The notes: a model not told the origin generated them from the sequence alone. A DNA stretch of 33,540 bases from Acidobacteriota bacterium (GCA_022571295.1 JACZYA010000016.1:1-33540); one strand, 5' to 3'. Numbered from the stretch's first letter, positions 7,846 through 16,009 are shown. Program-made: numbers and translations.

Positions 7846-7849
<4 letters not shown>
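7520..7849 (-). CDS. DUF167/UPF0235 (YggU-like) protein
   Basis: This 109-residue cytosolic protein carries the family signature: VKVQARARREGIVG, then LRLRVLAPPIDGRANQAVV and a following helix ahead of VKITAGQLASLKVVEV. The biochemical role of the family is not established. Its gene overlaps the end of yggS by 4 bases (ATGA), reproducing the common yggS-yggU neighbourhood found across bacteria. The C-terminal tail after about residue 95 is an unconserved Ser/Gly/Glu extension. The gene is followed by a 48-base gap before the symporter, which has its own ribosome binding site. Confidence 0.85.
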
Positions 7850-8556
<707 letters not shown>

Positions 8557-8577
8557 TCCGTTTGTGGGTCGCCGCAA

Positions 8578-8586
8578 ATTCTACCA
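8578..8586 (-). promoter_or_regulatory. Extended -10 promoter candidate for yggS
   Basis: Read on the minus strand, TGGTAGAAT is an extended -10 element (TG-n-TAGAAT). RNA would start near 8571, about 15 bases before the yggS ATG. No good -35 is visible, as is usual for extended -10 promoters. Confidence 0.4.
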
Positions 8587-8610
8587 CCCTCCTGCTCGTT
8601 CCGGCGTTCG

Positions 8611-8619
8611 TGCTATAGT
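8611..8619 (+). promoter_or_regulatory. Extended -10 promoter candidate for tmk-holB
   Basis: TGCTATAGT is an extended -10 (TG-n-TATAGT). RNA would begin near 8626, just ahead of the small ORF at 8631. No -35 hexamer of good quality is seen 16-18 bases upstream. Confidence 0.45.
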
Positions 8620-8630
8620 CAGAGAGTACA

Positions 8631-8684
8631 ATGAAAACTTTACTTTTGCCCAGCCGGTCCGAAAGCTGGCCCAAGCTCTCCTAA
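8631..8684 (+). CDS. Possible 17-codon leader ORF ahead of tmk
   Basis: ATG at 8631 opens a 17-residue frame (MKTLLLPSRSESWPKLS) ending in TAA at 8682-8684, one base before the tmk ATG. The tmk start itself has no ribosome binding site, so re-initiation from this little ORF is one way tmk could be translated. If transcription starts near 8626, the ORF would be almost leaderless. No regulatory codon run or attenuator hairpin is obvious. It could be accidental. Confidence 0.35.
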   Translation: MKTLLLPSRSESWPKLS

Positions 8685-8685
8685 G

Positions 8686-9360
8686 ATGTCCCCTCGCCCA
8701 CGGCGCGGACGTTTTCTTACTTTTGAAGGCATTGACGGCTGCGGCAAGACTACGCAACTCAAGCAGTTGGCCGAGCACCTCAAGCGCCTGCGGCTCCCGT
8801 TCGTAGTGACGCGCGAGCCCGGCGGCTCGGAAACCAGCGAGCGTATCCGTGAGGTGTTGCTGAGCTGCGAGAGCACCGGCATGGAGGCTGCCGCAGAGTT
8901 GCTGCTCTACTTTGCCGCTCGCGCGGAGAACGTCGCCCGCATCATCCGCCCGGCGCTCGCCCAGGGGCGTTTCGTTCTGTGCGACCGCTTCACCGATGCC
9001 ACCATCGCCTACCAAGGCTACGGGCGCGGCCTCGACTTGCGCCTGATCCGCCGCCTGCACAAATTTGCCTGCCAGGGCCTCAACCCCGACCTGACCTTCG
9101 TCATCGACATCGATCCCCACACCAGCGTCCGCCGGGCTTTGCAACGCAACACGGAAGCCAGCCGCGACGAAAGCCGCTTCGAGCAGGAAAGCCTGGAGTT
9201 CTACCAGCGTGTCCGCCGCGGTTACCACGCCCTGGCCCGGCAGGAGCCCCGCCGGGTGCGCATGATCCCGGGCGAGGACACGATCGAAAACGTCCACCAG
9301 AAAATCCTGTTTCAGGCCCGCCGCTTGATCGCCGCCGCCCAACGGAGAGGCAAGCGATGA
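8686..9360 (+). CDS. tmk: Thymidylate kinase
   Basis: The 224-residue enzyme phosphorylates dTMP to dTDP with ATP, an essential step in dTTP synthesis. Visible motifs are the P-loop GIDGCGKTT (residues 15-23), the TREPGGSETSERIRE dTMP-binding loop, LCDRFTDATIAYQGYGRG with the DR(F/Y) motif, and a lid region near RDESRFEQES. Length is normal for the family (about 205-225). The ATG lacks a recognisable ribosome binding site and follows a tiny ORF. The stop overlaps holB as ATGA, so the two are co-translated. A tmk-holB pair is a very common bacterial arrangement. Confidence 0.96.
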   Translation: MSPRPRRGRFLTFEGIDGCGKTTQLKQLAEHLKRLRLPFVVTREPGGSETSERIREVLLSCESTGMEAAAELLLYFAARAENVARIIRPALAQGRFVLCDRFTDATIAYQGYGRGLDLRLIRRLHKFACQGLNPDLTFVIDIDPHTSVRRALQRNTEASRDESRFEQESLEFYQRVRRGYHALARQEPRRVRMIPGEDTIENVHQKILFQARRLIAAAQRRGKR

Positions 9361-10469
9361 CCTGGGCTGATTTTGTAGGCAATAGCCGCGTGGTGGGCGT
9401 GCTGCAGCGCATGCTCTCCAGCGGCCGCGTCCCCCCAGCGTTGCTTTTTGCCGGACAAAAGGGGGTAGGCAAGTTCACCCTCGCCACCCTGTTCGCCCGC
9501 GCGGCCAACTGCGAGCAAAAGGGGAAGGATAGTTGCGGACGCTGCCAGAGTTGTCAAACCTTGGAGGCGCTCGATGATCTGCCCGGACTCCGCAAGGCTG
9601 CCCTGGACGCCCGCGGCAGCGCCAATCCGGAGGCGGTTCCGCTTATTCTTCGTCCCCACCCCAACGTCACCGTCCTGGTGCCTGACGGTGCGTTTATCCG
9701 GGTCAGCCAGATGCGCTATGTGGTTCGCCAGTCTTACAACGTTCCCACCGGCGGGGGCCGGGCCGTCTTCCTGATTGACCAAGCTGAGCGGCTTCGCTTT
9801 GATTTCGCCGATGTCCTGCTGAAAGTTCTGGAGGAGCCTCCGGACCGCACCACTGTGATCCTGGTCACTTCGGAGCCTTTCCAATTGCGGCCCACCATTC
9901 GGTCGCGCTGCATCCCGGTGCACTTCGCACCCCTTTCGTCTGCCCAAATTGAGTCCCATTTGCAGCAGCAGCGCCCTAAATGGAAGAAAACAGAGCGTGA
10001 ACTGGCGGCGGCTGCGGCTGCGGGGAGTTTAGCCACGGCCCTCACCCTCGACCTCGACCTCTACCGCCAAGTCCGCCGTTCTGCCCTTGAATTGCTCCGA
10101 GCCTCCCTCCGCGGCGAGTTTGACCCGGAGCGCCTCTTCGCGGCTACCGCCCAACTAGCCGGCAAAGGGAGCGCAGAAACTCGCGAAACGGAGGACAGCG
10201 GCAGCAAGCGAGAAAGATTTGATTTTGTGCTTGAAGTCGTGTATGGTCTCATCAACGACGTTCTCTACCTCAGGTCTGGGGCTTCAGAGTTAAGACTACG
10301 GAACCCGGACATACAAGGTGAGCTAGAGAGAGCAGCGGGTTCTGTTGAGGGAGAAGGGCTGAACCGGCTGGTCAAGAAGCTGGATCGGATTGAAGGTTGG
10401 CAGCGCCAAAATATCAACCGGCAATTGGCCTTAGACGCGGTTGCACTTGCTCCTACGCGGGTATTGTAG
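9357..10469 (+). CDS. holB: DNA polymerase III delta' subunit
   Basis: The 370-residue AAA+ clamp-loader subunit helps load the beta clamp at replication forks. It has a Walker A (GQKGVGKFT, residues 33-41), the four-cysteine zinc module C52, C60, C63 and C66, a Walker B-like VFLIDQAERL, an LLKVLEEPP segment, and the SRC motif in TIRSRC that completes the neighbouring ATP site. About 29 residues after Walker B are followed by a less conserved C-terminal collar domain. The ATG at 9357 overlaps tmk's stop. A longer upstream frame inside tmk is only an out-of-frame extension. Confidence 0.93.
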   Translation: MTWADFVGNSRVVGVLQRMLSSGRVPPALLFAGQKGVGKFTLATLFARAANCEQKGKDSCGRCQSCQTLEALDDLPGLRKAALDARGSANPEAVPLILRPHPNVTVLVPDGAFIRVSQMRYVVRQSYNVPTGGGRAVFLIDQAERLRFDFADVLLKVLEEPPDRTTVILVTSEPFQLRPTIRSRCIPVHFAPLSSAQIESHLQQQRPKWKKTERELAAAAAAGSLATALTLDLDLYRQVRRSALELLRASLRGEFDPERLFAATAQLAGKGSAETRETEDSGSKRERFDFVLEVVYGLINDVLYLRSGASELRLRNPDIQGELERAAGSVEGEGLNRLVKKLDRIEGWQRQNINRQLALDAVALAPTRVL

Positions 10470-10641
10470 GAACGGCGAAAAACGTGAAACATCCTGCCTC
10501 CTCTCTGCATCATAGCTAGTAGCTAGCGAGAATGTCCCGGGGCGCATGTGCGCGAGAAGCGTCCAAGAAAAGGCGCCTAGAAAGTCAACATATAAGCGTT
10601 TAGATAGTTGTACCAGCGAGTCTAGCAAGAGGAGAAAGGAC

Positions 10642-11004
10642 GTGAATCGCCGACTGATTCGTCCCAGCCTGTCCGACATCAGAGAACAAGCAACCCAGAA
10701 ACAGCCGCCGGGCGCCCGCCGCAAACCCGTGCCGCCCGAGCAGACCCACGCCGAGTCCTACTACTACGTCAAGCAGATGCAGGCCCGGACGCCGATCGTG
10801 GTGATTTTAACCGACGGAGAAGTTCTGCGCGGAACCATCGAGTGGTACGACAAAGACTGCATTAAAATTACGCGCACCGGCGCCCCAAACTTGCTCGTGT
10901 ACAAAACCAGCATCAAGTACGTCTACAAGGACGAAGACGCTGCCGACGCCACCGACGAGCCGCAAGAACCGGAGTTAGCGCACGTAAGCAAGGAGAACGA
11001 CTAA
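10642..11004 (+). CDS. hfq: Hfq-like Sm-fold RNA-binding protein with long N-terminal extension
   Basis: The product is 120 residues from a GTG at 10642, which has AGAGGAGAAAGGA directly upstream. The Sm core spans about 38-97. The Sm1 part PIVVILTDGEVLRGTIEWYD is followed by Sm2 NLLVYKTSIKYVYK. E. coli Hfq has YKHAI at the Sm2 turn, whereas this protein has YKTSI, so the conserved His that helps bind uridine-rich RNA is replaced by Thr. About 37 extra residues, basic and Pro/Gln-rich, precede the core, and an acidic tail follows. It probably forms a hexameric ring acting on RNA, but RNA preferences may differ. An AT-rich stretch (10575-10612) lies upstream, with no clear promoter. Confidence 0.82.
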   Translation: MNRRLIRPSLSDIREQATQKQPPGARRKPVPPEQTHAESYYYVKQMQARTPIVVILTDGEVLRGTIEWYDKDCIKITRTGAPNLLVYKTSIKYVYKDEDAADATDEPQEPELAHVSKEND

Positions 11005-11046
11005 CTCCTTTGCTTTCCAACTGACGCTACAGGAAGCCTTTTCTTC

Positions 11047-11472
11047 CTAGTCGTTTTCTGCTTGGAAGTGAAGACTGAAGGTTAGCAAACTTTTGGCCAC
11101 CAGTTTTCCCGTCGGGTTGCGGATTTCCACCTCCCCCATCGCCAGGCGCTTACCCTGATGCAAGACCCGCGCCTCGGCTCGCAACCGCCCGCGCTTGTGC
11201 GGCAAGAAGTAGTTGATTTTCATCTCCACCGTCGAAATCCGCGTCTGCTCGGGCAGGCGAGTGAAAATAGCCATCGCCAGCGCCGTATCCGCCAGCGTTG
11301 CCAGCACGCCGCCGTGAATGCCTTGGGGATGAGAGTGGCGGGGACTTGCATCGAGGGTCAGGGCGGCTCGGCCCGGCCTCAGTTGAGCCAGTTTCAGTCC
11401 CAACAGCCGCACCGCGCCTACCCGGCTGAATCGCTTGCGAATTTCCGCGTAATGGCGCTTCCGGCTCACCAT
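11047..11472 (-). CDS. PaaI-type hotdog thioesterase
   Basis: The 141-residue protein matches single-domain hotdog acyl-CoA thioesterases. The signature HPQGIHGGVLATLADTALAM (about residues 47-66) contains the HGG turn and the helix carrying the catalytic Asp. It is followed by STVEMKINYFLPHKRG, the family's second strand with NYxxP. It should hydrolyse an acyl- or aryl-CoA thioester in the cytosol, with unknown chain specificity. The gene is convergent with hfq (42-base gap) and divergent from bshA. The ATG at 11472 is directly followed by GTG, so either could start translation. Confidence 0.82.
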   Translation of the reverse strand: MVSRKRHYAEIRKRFSRVGAVRLLGLKLAQLRPGRAALTLDASPRHSHPQGIHGGVLATLADTALAMAIFTRLPEQTRISTVEMKINYFLPHKRGRLRAEARVLHQGKRLAMGEVEIRNPTGKLVAKSLLTFSLHFQAEND

Positions 11473-11611
11473 GTTGCTTCAGCCCAGCTCGACAGTCTCA
11501 CGCTTCGAGGAAAAAGAAAAGTGAGCCACTTTAGCATGTGCGCGCATCCAAGTCTATTTGGGCTCCCGTTCTTGCAAGAGTTGAATTCCGCCGGTTAGAG
11601 TGCCCAGTACA

Positions 11612-12754
11612 ATGAAAATCGGCATCACATGCTATCCCACTTACGGAGGCAGCGGCATCGTCGCCACCGAATTGGGCATGGAACTAGCTGCGCGGGGGCA
11701 CGAGGTCCACTTCATCAGCTACGCCCAGCCCATCCGCCTGACCGGCTTGGAGGACCAGCCGGAGGCAGCGCGCCGCATCACCTACCACGAAGTGGAAGTG
11801 CCGACCTATCCGCTATTCGACCACCCGCCTTACTCCCTGGCCCTGGCAACCAAGATGGCGGAGGTAGCCGAGCATTATTCGCTCGACCTGCTGCACGTCC
11901 ACTACGCCCTGCCGCACTCCATCAGCGCCTACCTTGCCCAGGCCATGTTGGCGCCGCGCCACCTGCCCTTTGTGACCACACTCCACGGCACCGATGTCAC
12001 CCTGGTAGGTCAGGATCGGTCCTTCCTGCCCATCACGCGCTTTGCCATTGAAAAGTCAACCGCCGTCACCGCAGTCTCGCAGCACCTACAGCAGGTGACG
12101 CGGGAAGTTTTTAAAGTTCGCCGACCGATCGAAGTGATTCCCAATTTTGTCAACTGCCACCAGTATCAGCGCTGCGAAAATCCTTCTTTGCGCGAGCAAT
12201 TTGCTCCCCACGGAGAACGGCTGCTCGTCCACCTTTCAAACTTTCGCCCGGTCAAACGCATCCCCGATGTAATTGAAGTCTTTGCGCGGGTGCGGAGCAA
12301 GCTGCCCGCCCGCCTATTGCTCATGGGCGACGGCCCGGAACGCGCCAATATCGAGTATCTGGTGCGGGAAAAAGGCCTCGACCAGTACGTCTGTTTCTTG
12401 GGGAAACAGGATGCCGTCTATGAAAAGCTCGGCGTCTGCGACCTCTTTCTTCTTCCCAGCCAGTTGGAGTCCTTCGGCTTGGCGGCGCTGGAAGCCATGG
12501 CGTGCGAAGTGCCCGTGATTGCCACTAACGTCGGGGGTCTGCCGGAGGTGATTCGCTCCGGCGAGGATGGCTACTTGCTTGAACCCGGTGATGTAGAAGG
12601 GATGGCGCGCTGCGCCCTCCAGCTCCTGGAGGTCCCGGAACAGGCGCGCGCCATGGGCCGGCGAGCCCGTCAAACCACGCTCAAGCGTTTCTGCTCTTCC
12701 CTTATCGTTCCCCGCTACGAAGCGTTCTATCAACAAGTCCTCGACGCCTGCTGA
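11612..12754 (+). CDS. bshA: Bacillithiol biosynthesis glycosyltransferase BshA
   Basis: The product is 380 residues. Its N-terminus, MKIGITCYPTYGGSGIVATE, is the characteristic BshA start, and it continues with HEVHFISY and later HVHYALPHSISAYLAQ. BshA is a GT4-fold enzyme that joins N-acetylglucosamine from UDP-GlcNAc to L-malate, the first step of bacillithiol synthesis. The C-terminal domain carries the nucleotide-sugar site ESFGLAALEAMACEVPV (E-x7-E type) and NVGGLPEV. The ATG at 11612 fits the family's start. A GTG at 11600 in frame is an alternative. bshB and bshC are not in the window. The gene stands alone. Confidence 0.9.
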   Translation: MKIGITCYPTYGGSGIVATELGMELAARGHEVHFISYAQPIRLTGLEDQPEAARRITYHEVEVPTYPLFDHPPYSLALATKMAEVAEHYSLDLLHVHYALPHSISAYLAQAMLAPRHLPFVTTLHGTDVTLVGQDRSFLPITRFAIEKSTAVTAVSQHLQQVTREVFKVRRPIEVIPNFVNCHQYQRCENPSLREQFAPHGERLLVHLSNFRPVKRIPDVIEVFARVRSKLPARLLLMGDGPERANIEYLVREKGLDQYVCFLGKQDAVYEKLGVCDLFLLPSQLESFGLAALEAMACEVPVIATNVGGLPEVIRSGEDGYLLEPGDVEGMARCALQLLEVPEQARAMGRRARQTTLKRFCSSLIVPRYEAFYQQVLDAC

Positions 12755-12885
12755 CAACCAAATCCCGGCGCGAATATGGCCCGCCCTGCGCCCCCGCTGC
12801 CCCTGTCCACGCCACTACAAGTCCGGAAGAGGTGGAGTTTACCCGTACGGGCACCTGCCAATGGTGAAGCGTCCTCGCCTGATTT

Positions 12886-12966
12886 GGTGGGGCAGACATT
12901 CCTGTCTGCCTGCCTACCGCAGGTAGGTCTCACCCGTGCTGCGTGGACAAGAATGTCTGCGCTACC
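12886..12966. repeat. Foldback repeat element (REP/MITE-like)
   Basis: GCAGACATTC (12892-12901) is the exact complement of GAATGTCTGC (12951-12960). The stem extends outward by GGTGG/CTACC, with a G-T pair, and inward by TGTC/GACA after one mismatch. The left arm alone also folds as GCAGACA-TTCC-TGTCTGC, and the centre holds CCTACC-GCA-GGTAGG. The nested symmetry suggests a mobile or REP-like intergenic element. It sits between bshA and the convergent histidine kinase gene, where it could also act as a transcription end. No coding capacity is seen. The rest of the 12755-12987 gap shows nothing clear. Confidence 0.65.
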
Positions 12967-12987
12967 GTGTTCCAAAGCAGGCAGAAC

Positions 12988-14286
12988 TTAAGACGTGTGC
13001 AATTCCGGAATCTCAATCCGAACGGAAGTGCCGAGCCCGGGTGAGCTTTCAATCTTGAAGACGTAATCTTTGCCGTAGAGAACCTTCAGTCGCTCGTTGA
13101 CGTTGCTGATGCCGATCCCACTGCGGAAAATCTCGGGGATTCGCTCATCGGGAATCCCCACGCCGTTGTCGGCGACTTCGATTATCACGCGGCCATCGGA
13201 GCGGGTGGTGCGCAACCGGATCTGGCCGCCTTCGATGCGCGGCGCTAAACCATGGCGAATGGAATTTTCTATGATGGGCTGCAACAACATGCTGGGCACC
13301 ATGGCATCCAGGGTCTCCTCGTCCACCTCTTTGGAAAAGGTGAGTTTTTCCGAGCCGAAACGCACCATCTCAATGTCCAGGTAGTTGTCGATAAATTCCA
13401 ATTCCTCCCGCAACCGCACAAAGTTTTCCTGCTTGCGCAACAACCGGCGCAGGATAGTGGAGAGCTTGACCAGCAGACCGCGCGCCGCCTCGGGGTTGAT
13501 CCGGGTCAGGGAGCCAATCGTATTCAAGGTATTGAATAGGAAGTGCGGATTGATCTGGCTTGCCAGAGCCGCCATGCGCGCTTCCAGCAGAGACTGTTCT
13601 TGATCCTGGAGCTTGATTTGCATGCGAGTGTTGTTCCAAGTCGTGAGCGTAAGCGTGACCGCGAACAGTGTGCTGAAGACGGGGAAGAGTGTCTGCCAGC
13701 CCTCTTCCGTATTCAAAAAATAAAGCGCGCCGGGAAACATTCGGCCCAGGCCGTTGCGAAGCAGCGCCAGCCCGATGCAGGCTGCCAGCGGCAGGATTTG
13801 CCAGTTCCCTTCCCCGCGCGTCACCATGCGCCACAACCGACGCGGCACCGTCAGGAAAAAGAACGGACCGAATCGCCACACCTGCTCTTTATTCGCGCAC
13901 AGTTCCCGCAGGATGCCGCCCACAGCGCCGCATAACATTCCGAACGGAAGCGAAAGCAGTTCATGGTTGAAAAAAGCTGGCAGCGCCACCAGCGTGCCGA
14001 CAATCATCCCGGCCGTGCGCCCGCCCACCAGGCCGGCCACCAGGGCTCCTTCCAAACTCACATCCGTGGCTTGATAGCCGAGCAGGATGCGAGTCATCAC
14101 GCCCAGTGCGACCGGGGGGCCGTAGAGCAGAACGAACAGAAGCCGCTCGTCCAGCTCCCGCTCCTCCTCCCTCAGCACCCGCTGAAAAATGGGCCAACGA
14201 ACAATTAGTGCTGCGATGGAAGAAGCCGCGACTAAGCGGAACAGCAGCGTGAAAACAGCGTCCTGGAGGGAAAGTGCTTGTCCCAT
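12988..14286 (-). CDS. LytS/YpdA-type membrane sensor histidine kinase
   Basis: The 432-residue protein has an N-terminal hydrophobic region with about six segments (residues 10-215) resembling the 5TM-LYT sensor. A short coiled region (220-240) is followed by the His_kinase domain with the phospho-acceptor H248 in QINPHFLFNTLNTI. The ATPase domain shows the N-box IIENSIRHGL, DNGVGIP, and GIGISNVNERLKVLYG. It probably senses a signal at the membrane, such as cell-wall or small-molecule cues, and phosphorylates a LytTR-type regulator. No response regulator lies next to it, so its partner is elsewhere. The gene is convergent with bshA and divergent from ribA. Confidence 0.9.
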   Translation of the reverse strand: MGQALSLQDAVFTLLFRLVAASSIAALIVRWPIFQRVLREEERELDERLLFVLLYGPPVALGVMTRILLGYQATDVSLEGALVAGLVGGRTAGMIVGTLVALPAFFNHELLSLPFGMLCGAVGGILRELCANKEQVWRFGPFFFLTVPRRLWRMVTRGEGNWQILPLAACIGLALLRNGLGRMFPGALYFLNTEEGWQTLFPVFSTLFAVTLTLTTWNNTRMQIKLQDQEQSLLEARMAALASQINPHFLFNTLNTIGSLTRINPEAARGLLVKLSTILRRLLRKQENFVRLREELEFIDNYLDIEMVRFGSEKLTFSKEVDEETLDAMVPSMLLQPIIENSIRHGLAPRIEGGQIRLRTTRSDGRVIIEVADNGVGIPDERIPEIFRSGIGISNVNERLKVLYGKDYVFKIESSPGLGTSVRIEIPELHTS

Positions 14287-14304
14287 GTGATTCCTAGTGT
14301 ATCC

Positions 14305-14319
14305 GCGCTACGGTAGCGC
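14305..14319. repeat. 15-base palindrome upstream of the kinase gene
   Basis: GCGCTAC-G-GTAGCGC is a perfect 7-1-7 inverted repeat about 19 bases upstream of the kinase start codon, on the far side from ribA's promoter. It could be an operator for the kinase. It also resembles the GCGCTACC end of the foldback element at 12886-12966, so it may instead be a repeat remnant. Confidence 0.4.
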
Positions 14320-14424
14320 ACGGGCACCCACTTGTAAAGCCGCCGCTCTGTGCGCGCTACCCCGTGTTGCTGGTATGCCGGTATCTGCTGGAAGCGTTTG
14401 CGGCGGCTGAGGGACTCGCTCGCA

Positions 14425-14453
14425 TTGCTCACTATCCCGTCCGCACCTATAAT
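14425..14453 (+). promoter_or_regulatory. Promoter for ribA, predicting a leaderless mRNA
   Basis: TTGCTC (14425-14430) and a consensus TATAAT (14448-14453) are 17 bases apart. The expected RNA start, about 7 bases after the -10, falls at 14460, which is the first base of the ribA GTG. No ribosome binding site is present before that GTG. Confidence 0.6.
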
Positions 14454-14459
14454 GGTTCT

Positions 14460-15071
14460 GTGAAGCGGAAAAGGAACTCTCGTCCGAGGATTCGCAAAGC
14501 GGCGGAAGCGCGGCTCCCCACCCGTTTCGGAACCTTCCGAATCGTGGGCCTGGAAAATGCCCGCCGACAATGGATTGTCGCCCTCATCAAGGGCAGGCTG
14601 AGCCGTGTACGTGCTCCGCTCGTCCGCATTCACTCCCAGTGTTTGACGGGCGACGTCTTCACCTCGCTGCGCTGTGACTGTCGCGCCCAACTTGAGCTCG
14701 CGCTGGAAGCCATCGCGCGCGCGGGCGCAGGGCTTCTGCTCTATGAACCCCAGGAAGGGCGCGGCATTGGACTCATCAACAAATTGCGCGCCTACGAATT
14801 GCAGGACAACGGATTGGATACGGTCGAAGCCAACCGCCGCCTCGGCTTTCCAGCCGACCGGCGCAACTATGCCTTCGCCGCCCAGTCCCTCCGGTTTCTG
14901 GGCGTAACAAAAATCCGCCTGCTGTCAAATAATCCCGACAAGATCGCCGGCCTGGAACGCTACGGTATCAAAATAGAAGAACGTATCCCTTGCGAGCCAG
15001 CGACCCATCGAGCCAGCCGCACCTACTTGCGGGTCAAGAAGAAGAAGCTCGGACACCTGCTGGCAGTTTAG
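14460..15071 (+). CDS. ribA: GTP cyclohydrolase II
   Basis: The 203-residue enzyme opens GTP to 2,5-diamino-6-ribosylamino-4-pyrimidinone phosphate, the first step of riboflavin synthesis. Seen are RIHSQCLTGDVF with the first zinc cysteine, SLRCDCRAQL with the other two, QEGRGIGLINKLRAYELQD with the catalytic arginine, DTVEANRRLGF and LLSNNPDKI. It is a standalone RibA without a RibB domain. Length is close to E. coli's. The frame is open from 14364, but conserved sequence starts later. The GTG at 14460 fits a promoter that would put the RNA start exactly there. The stop overlaps the convergent thiS stop by 3 bases. Confidence 0.92.
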   Translation: MKRKRNSRPRIRKAAEARLPTRFGTFRIVGLENARRQWIVALIKGRLSRVRAPLVRIHSQCLTGDVFTSLRCDCRAQLELALEAIARAGAGLLLYEPQEGRGIGLINKLRAYELQDNGLDTVEANRRLGFPADRRNYAFAAQSLRFLGVTKIRLLSNNPDKIAGLERYGIKIEERIPCEPATHRASRTYLRVKKKKLGHLLAV

Positions 15072-15271
15072 CCGCCGCCAACGAAGTGGACGATTTCCAG
15101 CCGGTCTCCCGCCGCCACCCGCACCCGTGTCCAGCGGTCGCGCTTCACAATCTCACGATTGTGCTCAATCGCCACACGGTTCTCCGTCAACTCCAGGAAC
15201 TGAAGCAACTCGTCCAGCGTGAGCTCATCGGGCAGGTCACGCGCTTCACCATTGATGGTGACAGGAATCAC
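15068..15271 (-). CDS. thiS: ThiS-like sulfur carrier protein
   Basis: The 67-residue beta-grasp (ubiquitin-like) protein starts [20 protein letters not shown], contains NRVAIEHNREIVKRD and ends with GDRLEIVHFVGGG. ThiS proteins carry sulfur as a C-terminal thiocarboxylate on a Gly-Gly end, used to build the thiazole of thiamine. Here the tail ends in three glycines. No other thi gene (thiG, thiF, thiO) is adjacent. Its ATG overlaps the stop of the upstream gene of unknown function (ATGA), and its stop overlaps ribA's. A role in a different sulfur-transfer pathway is possible, as ThiS and MoaD relatives are hard to separate. Confidence 0.85.
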   Translation of the reverse strand: MIPVTINGEARDLPDELTLDELLQFLELTENRVAIEHNREIVKRDRWTRVRVAAGDRLEIVHFVGGG

Positions 15272-15864
15272 TGTTCGGGCTTGGGCTTGGGCCGGAGGTT
15301 ATACTTGATCTCGTCCCGATGCTCTGCGCTGGAAGCTTCTATCCTCAGCTCAGCCCCGCCCGGCCCCAGGCGCGGCATCGGGAATTGCACTTCGGCTTTG
15401 CCGGTAGCATCTGAAGTGCCAACAAATTCCAGTGGTTCATCACCGCCGAGATGGAGCCACAGCCGCACGCTGGCCTCGCTCACCGGCTCCCCGCCCAGAG
15501 TCTTCGTCACCGCTATCTGCACGTGCGCCGTGGTGCCTTTCAAGAAGGTAGCCGGGTTGAGCAGTTGCACGCTGATACCCTCTTGGGAGGACTGAGTTTG
15601 AAACTGTTCCAGCCCTTCCAGCTGTCCCCGGCGGGCCGCTTCGATCATCTCTTTGTGCTGCTGCTCCAACATGGCATGCAGCTCAGAGTCGCTAAAATCG
15701 GGTGACGCCAGGAAATCGCGGTAGTCGGTGTTGCGCCGCGCCACCACCCGGCCTTTCAAATAAACGGTGGTATCAAGCATCGGATTTTTCTTTCCCCGGT
15801 CTTCGGTTTGCACGTGGAACACGGTCTCCCCCACGCGGATGTCCGTGTTGAAACCGAAAACCAT
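15268..15864 (-). CDS. Conserved-looking soluble protein of unknown function
   Basis: The 198-residue protein has no signal peptide or membrane segment. The first 55 residues are strand-rich ([20 protein letters not shown], then [13 protein letters not shown]), a charged helix follows (about 62-90), and the C-terminal 100 residues look like an immunoglobulin/macroglobulin-type beta domain ([20 protein letters not shown] and later [15 protein letters not shown]). It ends in a Lys/Pro tail. I do not recognise a named family. Its gene overlaps thiS by 4 bases, so the two are co-translated and may be functionally linked. It is divergent from the nuo operon. Confidence 0.75.
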   Translation of the reverse strand: MVFGFNTDIRVGETVFHVQTEDRGKKNPMLDTTVYLKGRVVARRNTDYRDFLASPDFSDSELHAMLEQQHKEMIEAARRGQLEGLEQFQTQSSQEGISVQLLNPATFLKGTTAHVQIAVTKTLGGEPVSEASVRLWLHLGGDEPLEFVGTSDATGKAEVQFPMPRLGPGGAELRIEASSAEHRDEIKYNLRPKPKPEQ

Positions 15865-15912
15865 TTCCTCTGCTCCCGCCCGCCGCCTAGCTTGGCGAGC
15901 TGCTTTCCTCAG

Positions 15913-15942
15913 CTTGACAACGCCGCGCGCCCAACCCTATAG
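15913..15942 (+). promoter_or_regulatory. Sigma70-type promoter of the nuo operon
   Basis: A consensus TTGACA (15913-15918) and TATAGT (15937-15942) are separated by 18 bases. RNA would begin near 15949, giving a leader of about 60 bases before the nuoA ATG. It is the best promoter match in the window. Confidence 0.75.
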
Positions 15943-16009
15943 TCAATTTCTCAGCATTCCCGGCGGGTCGGGTCATTATAACATCGAGTCAGACCTTCCC
16001 GGCAACGAG

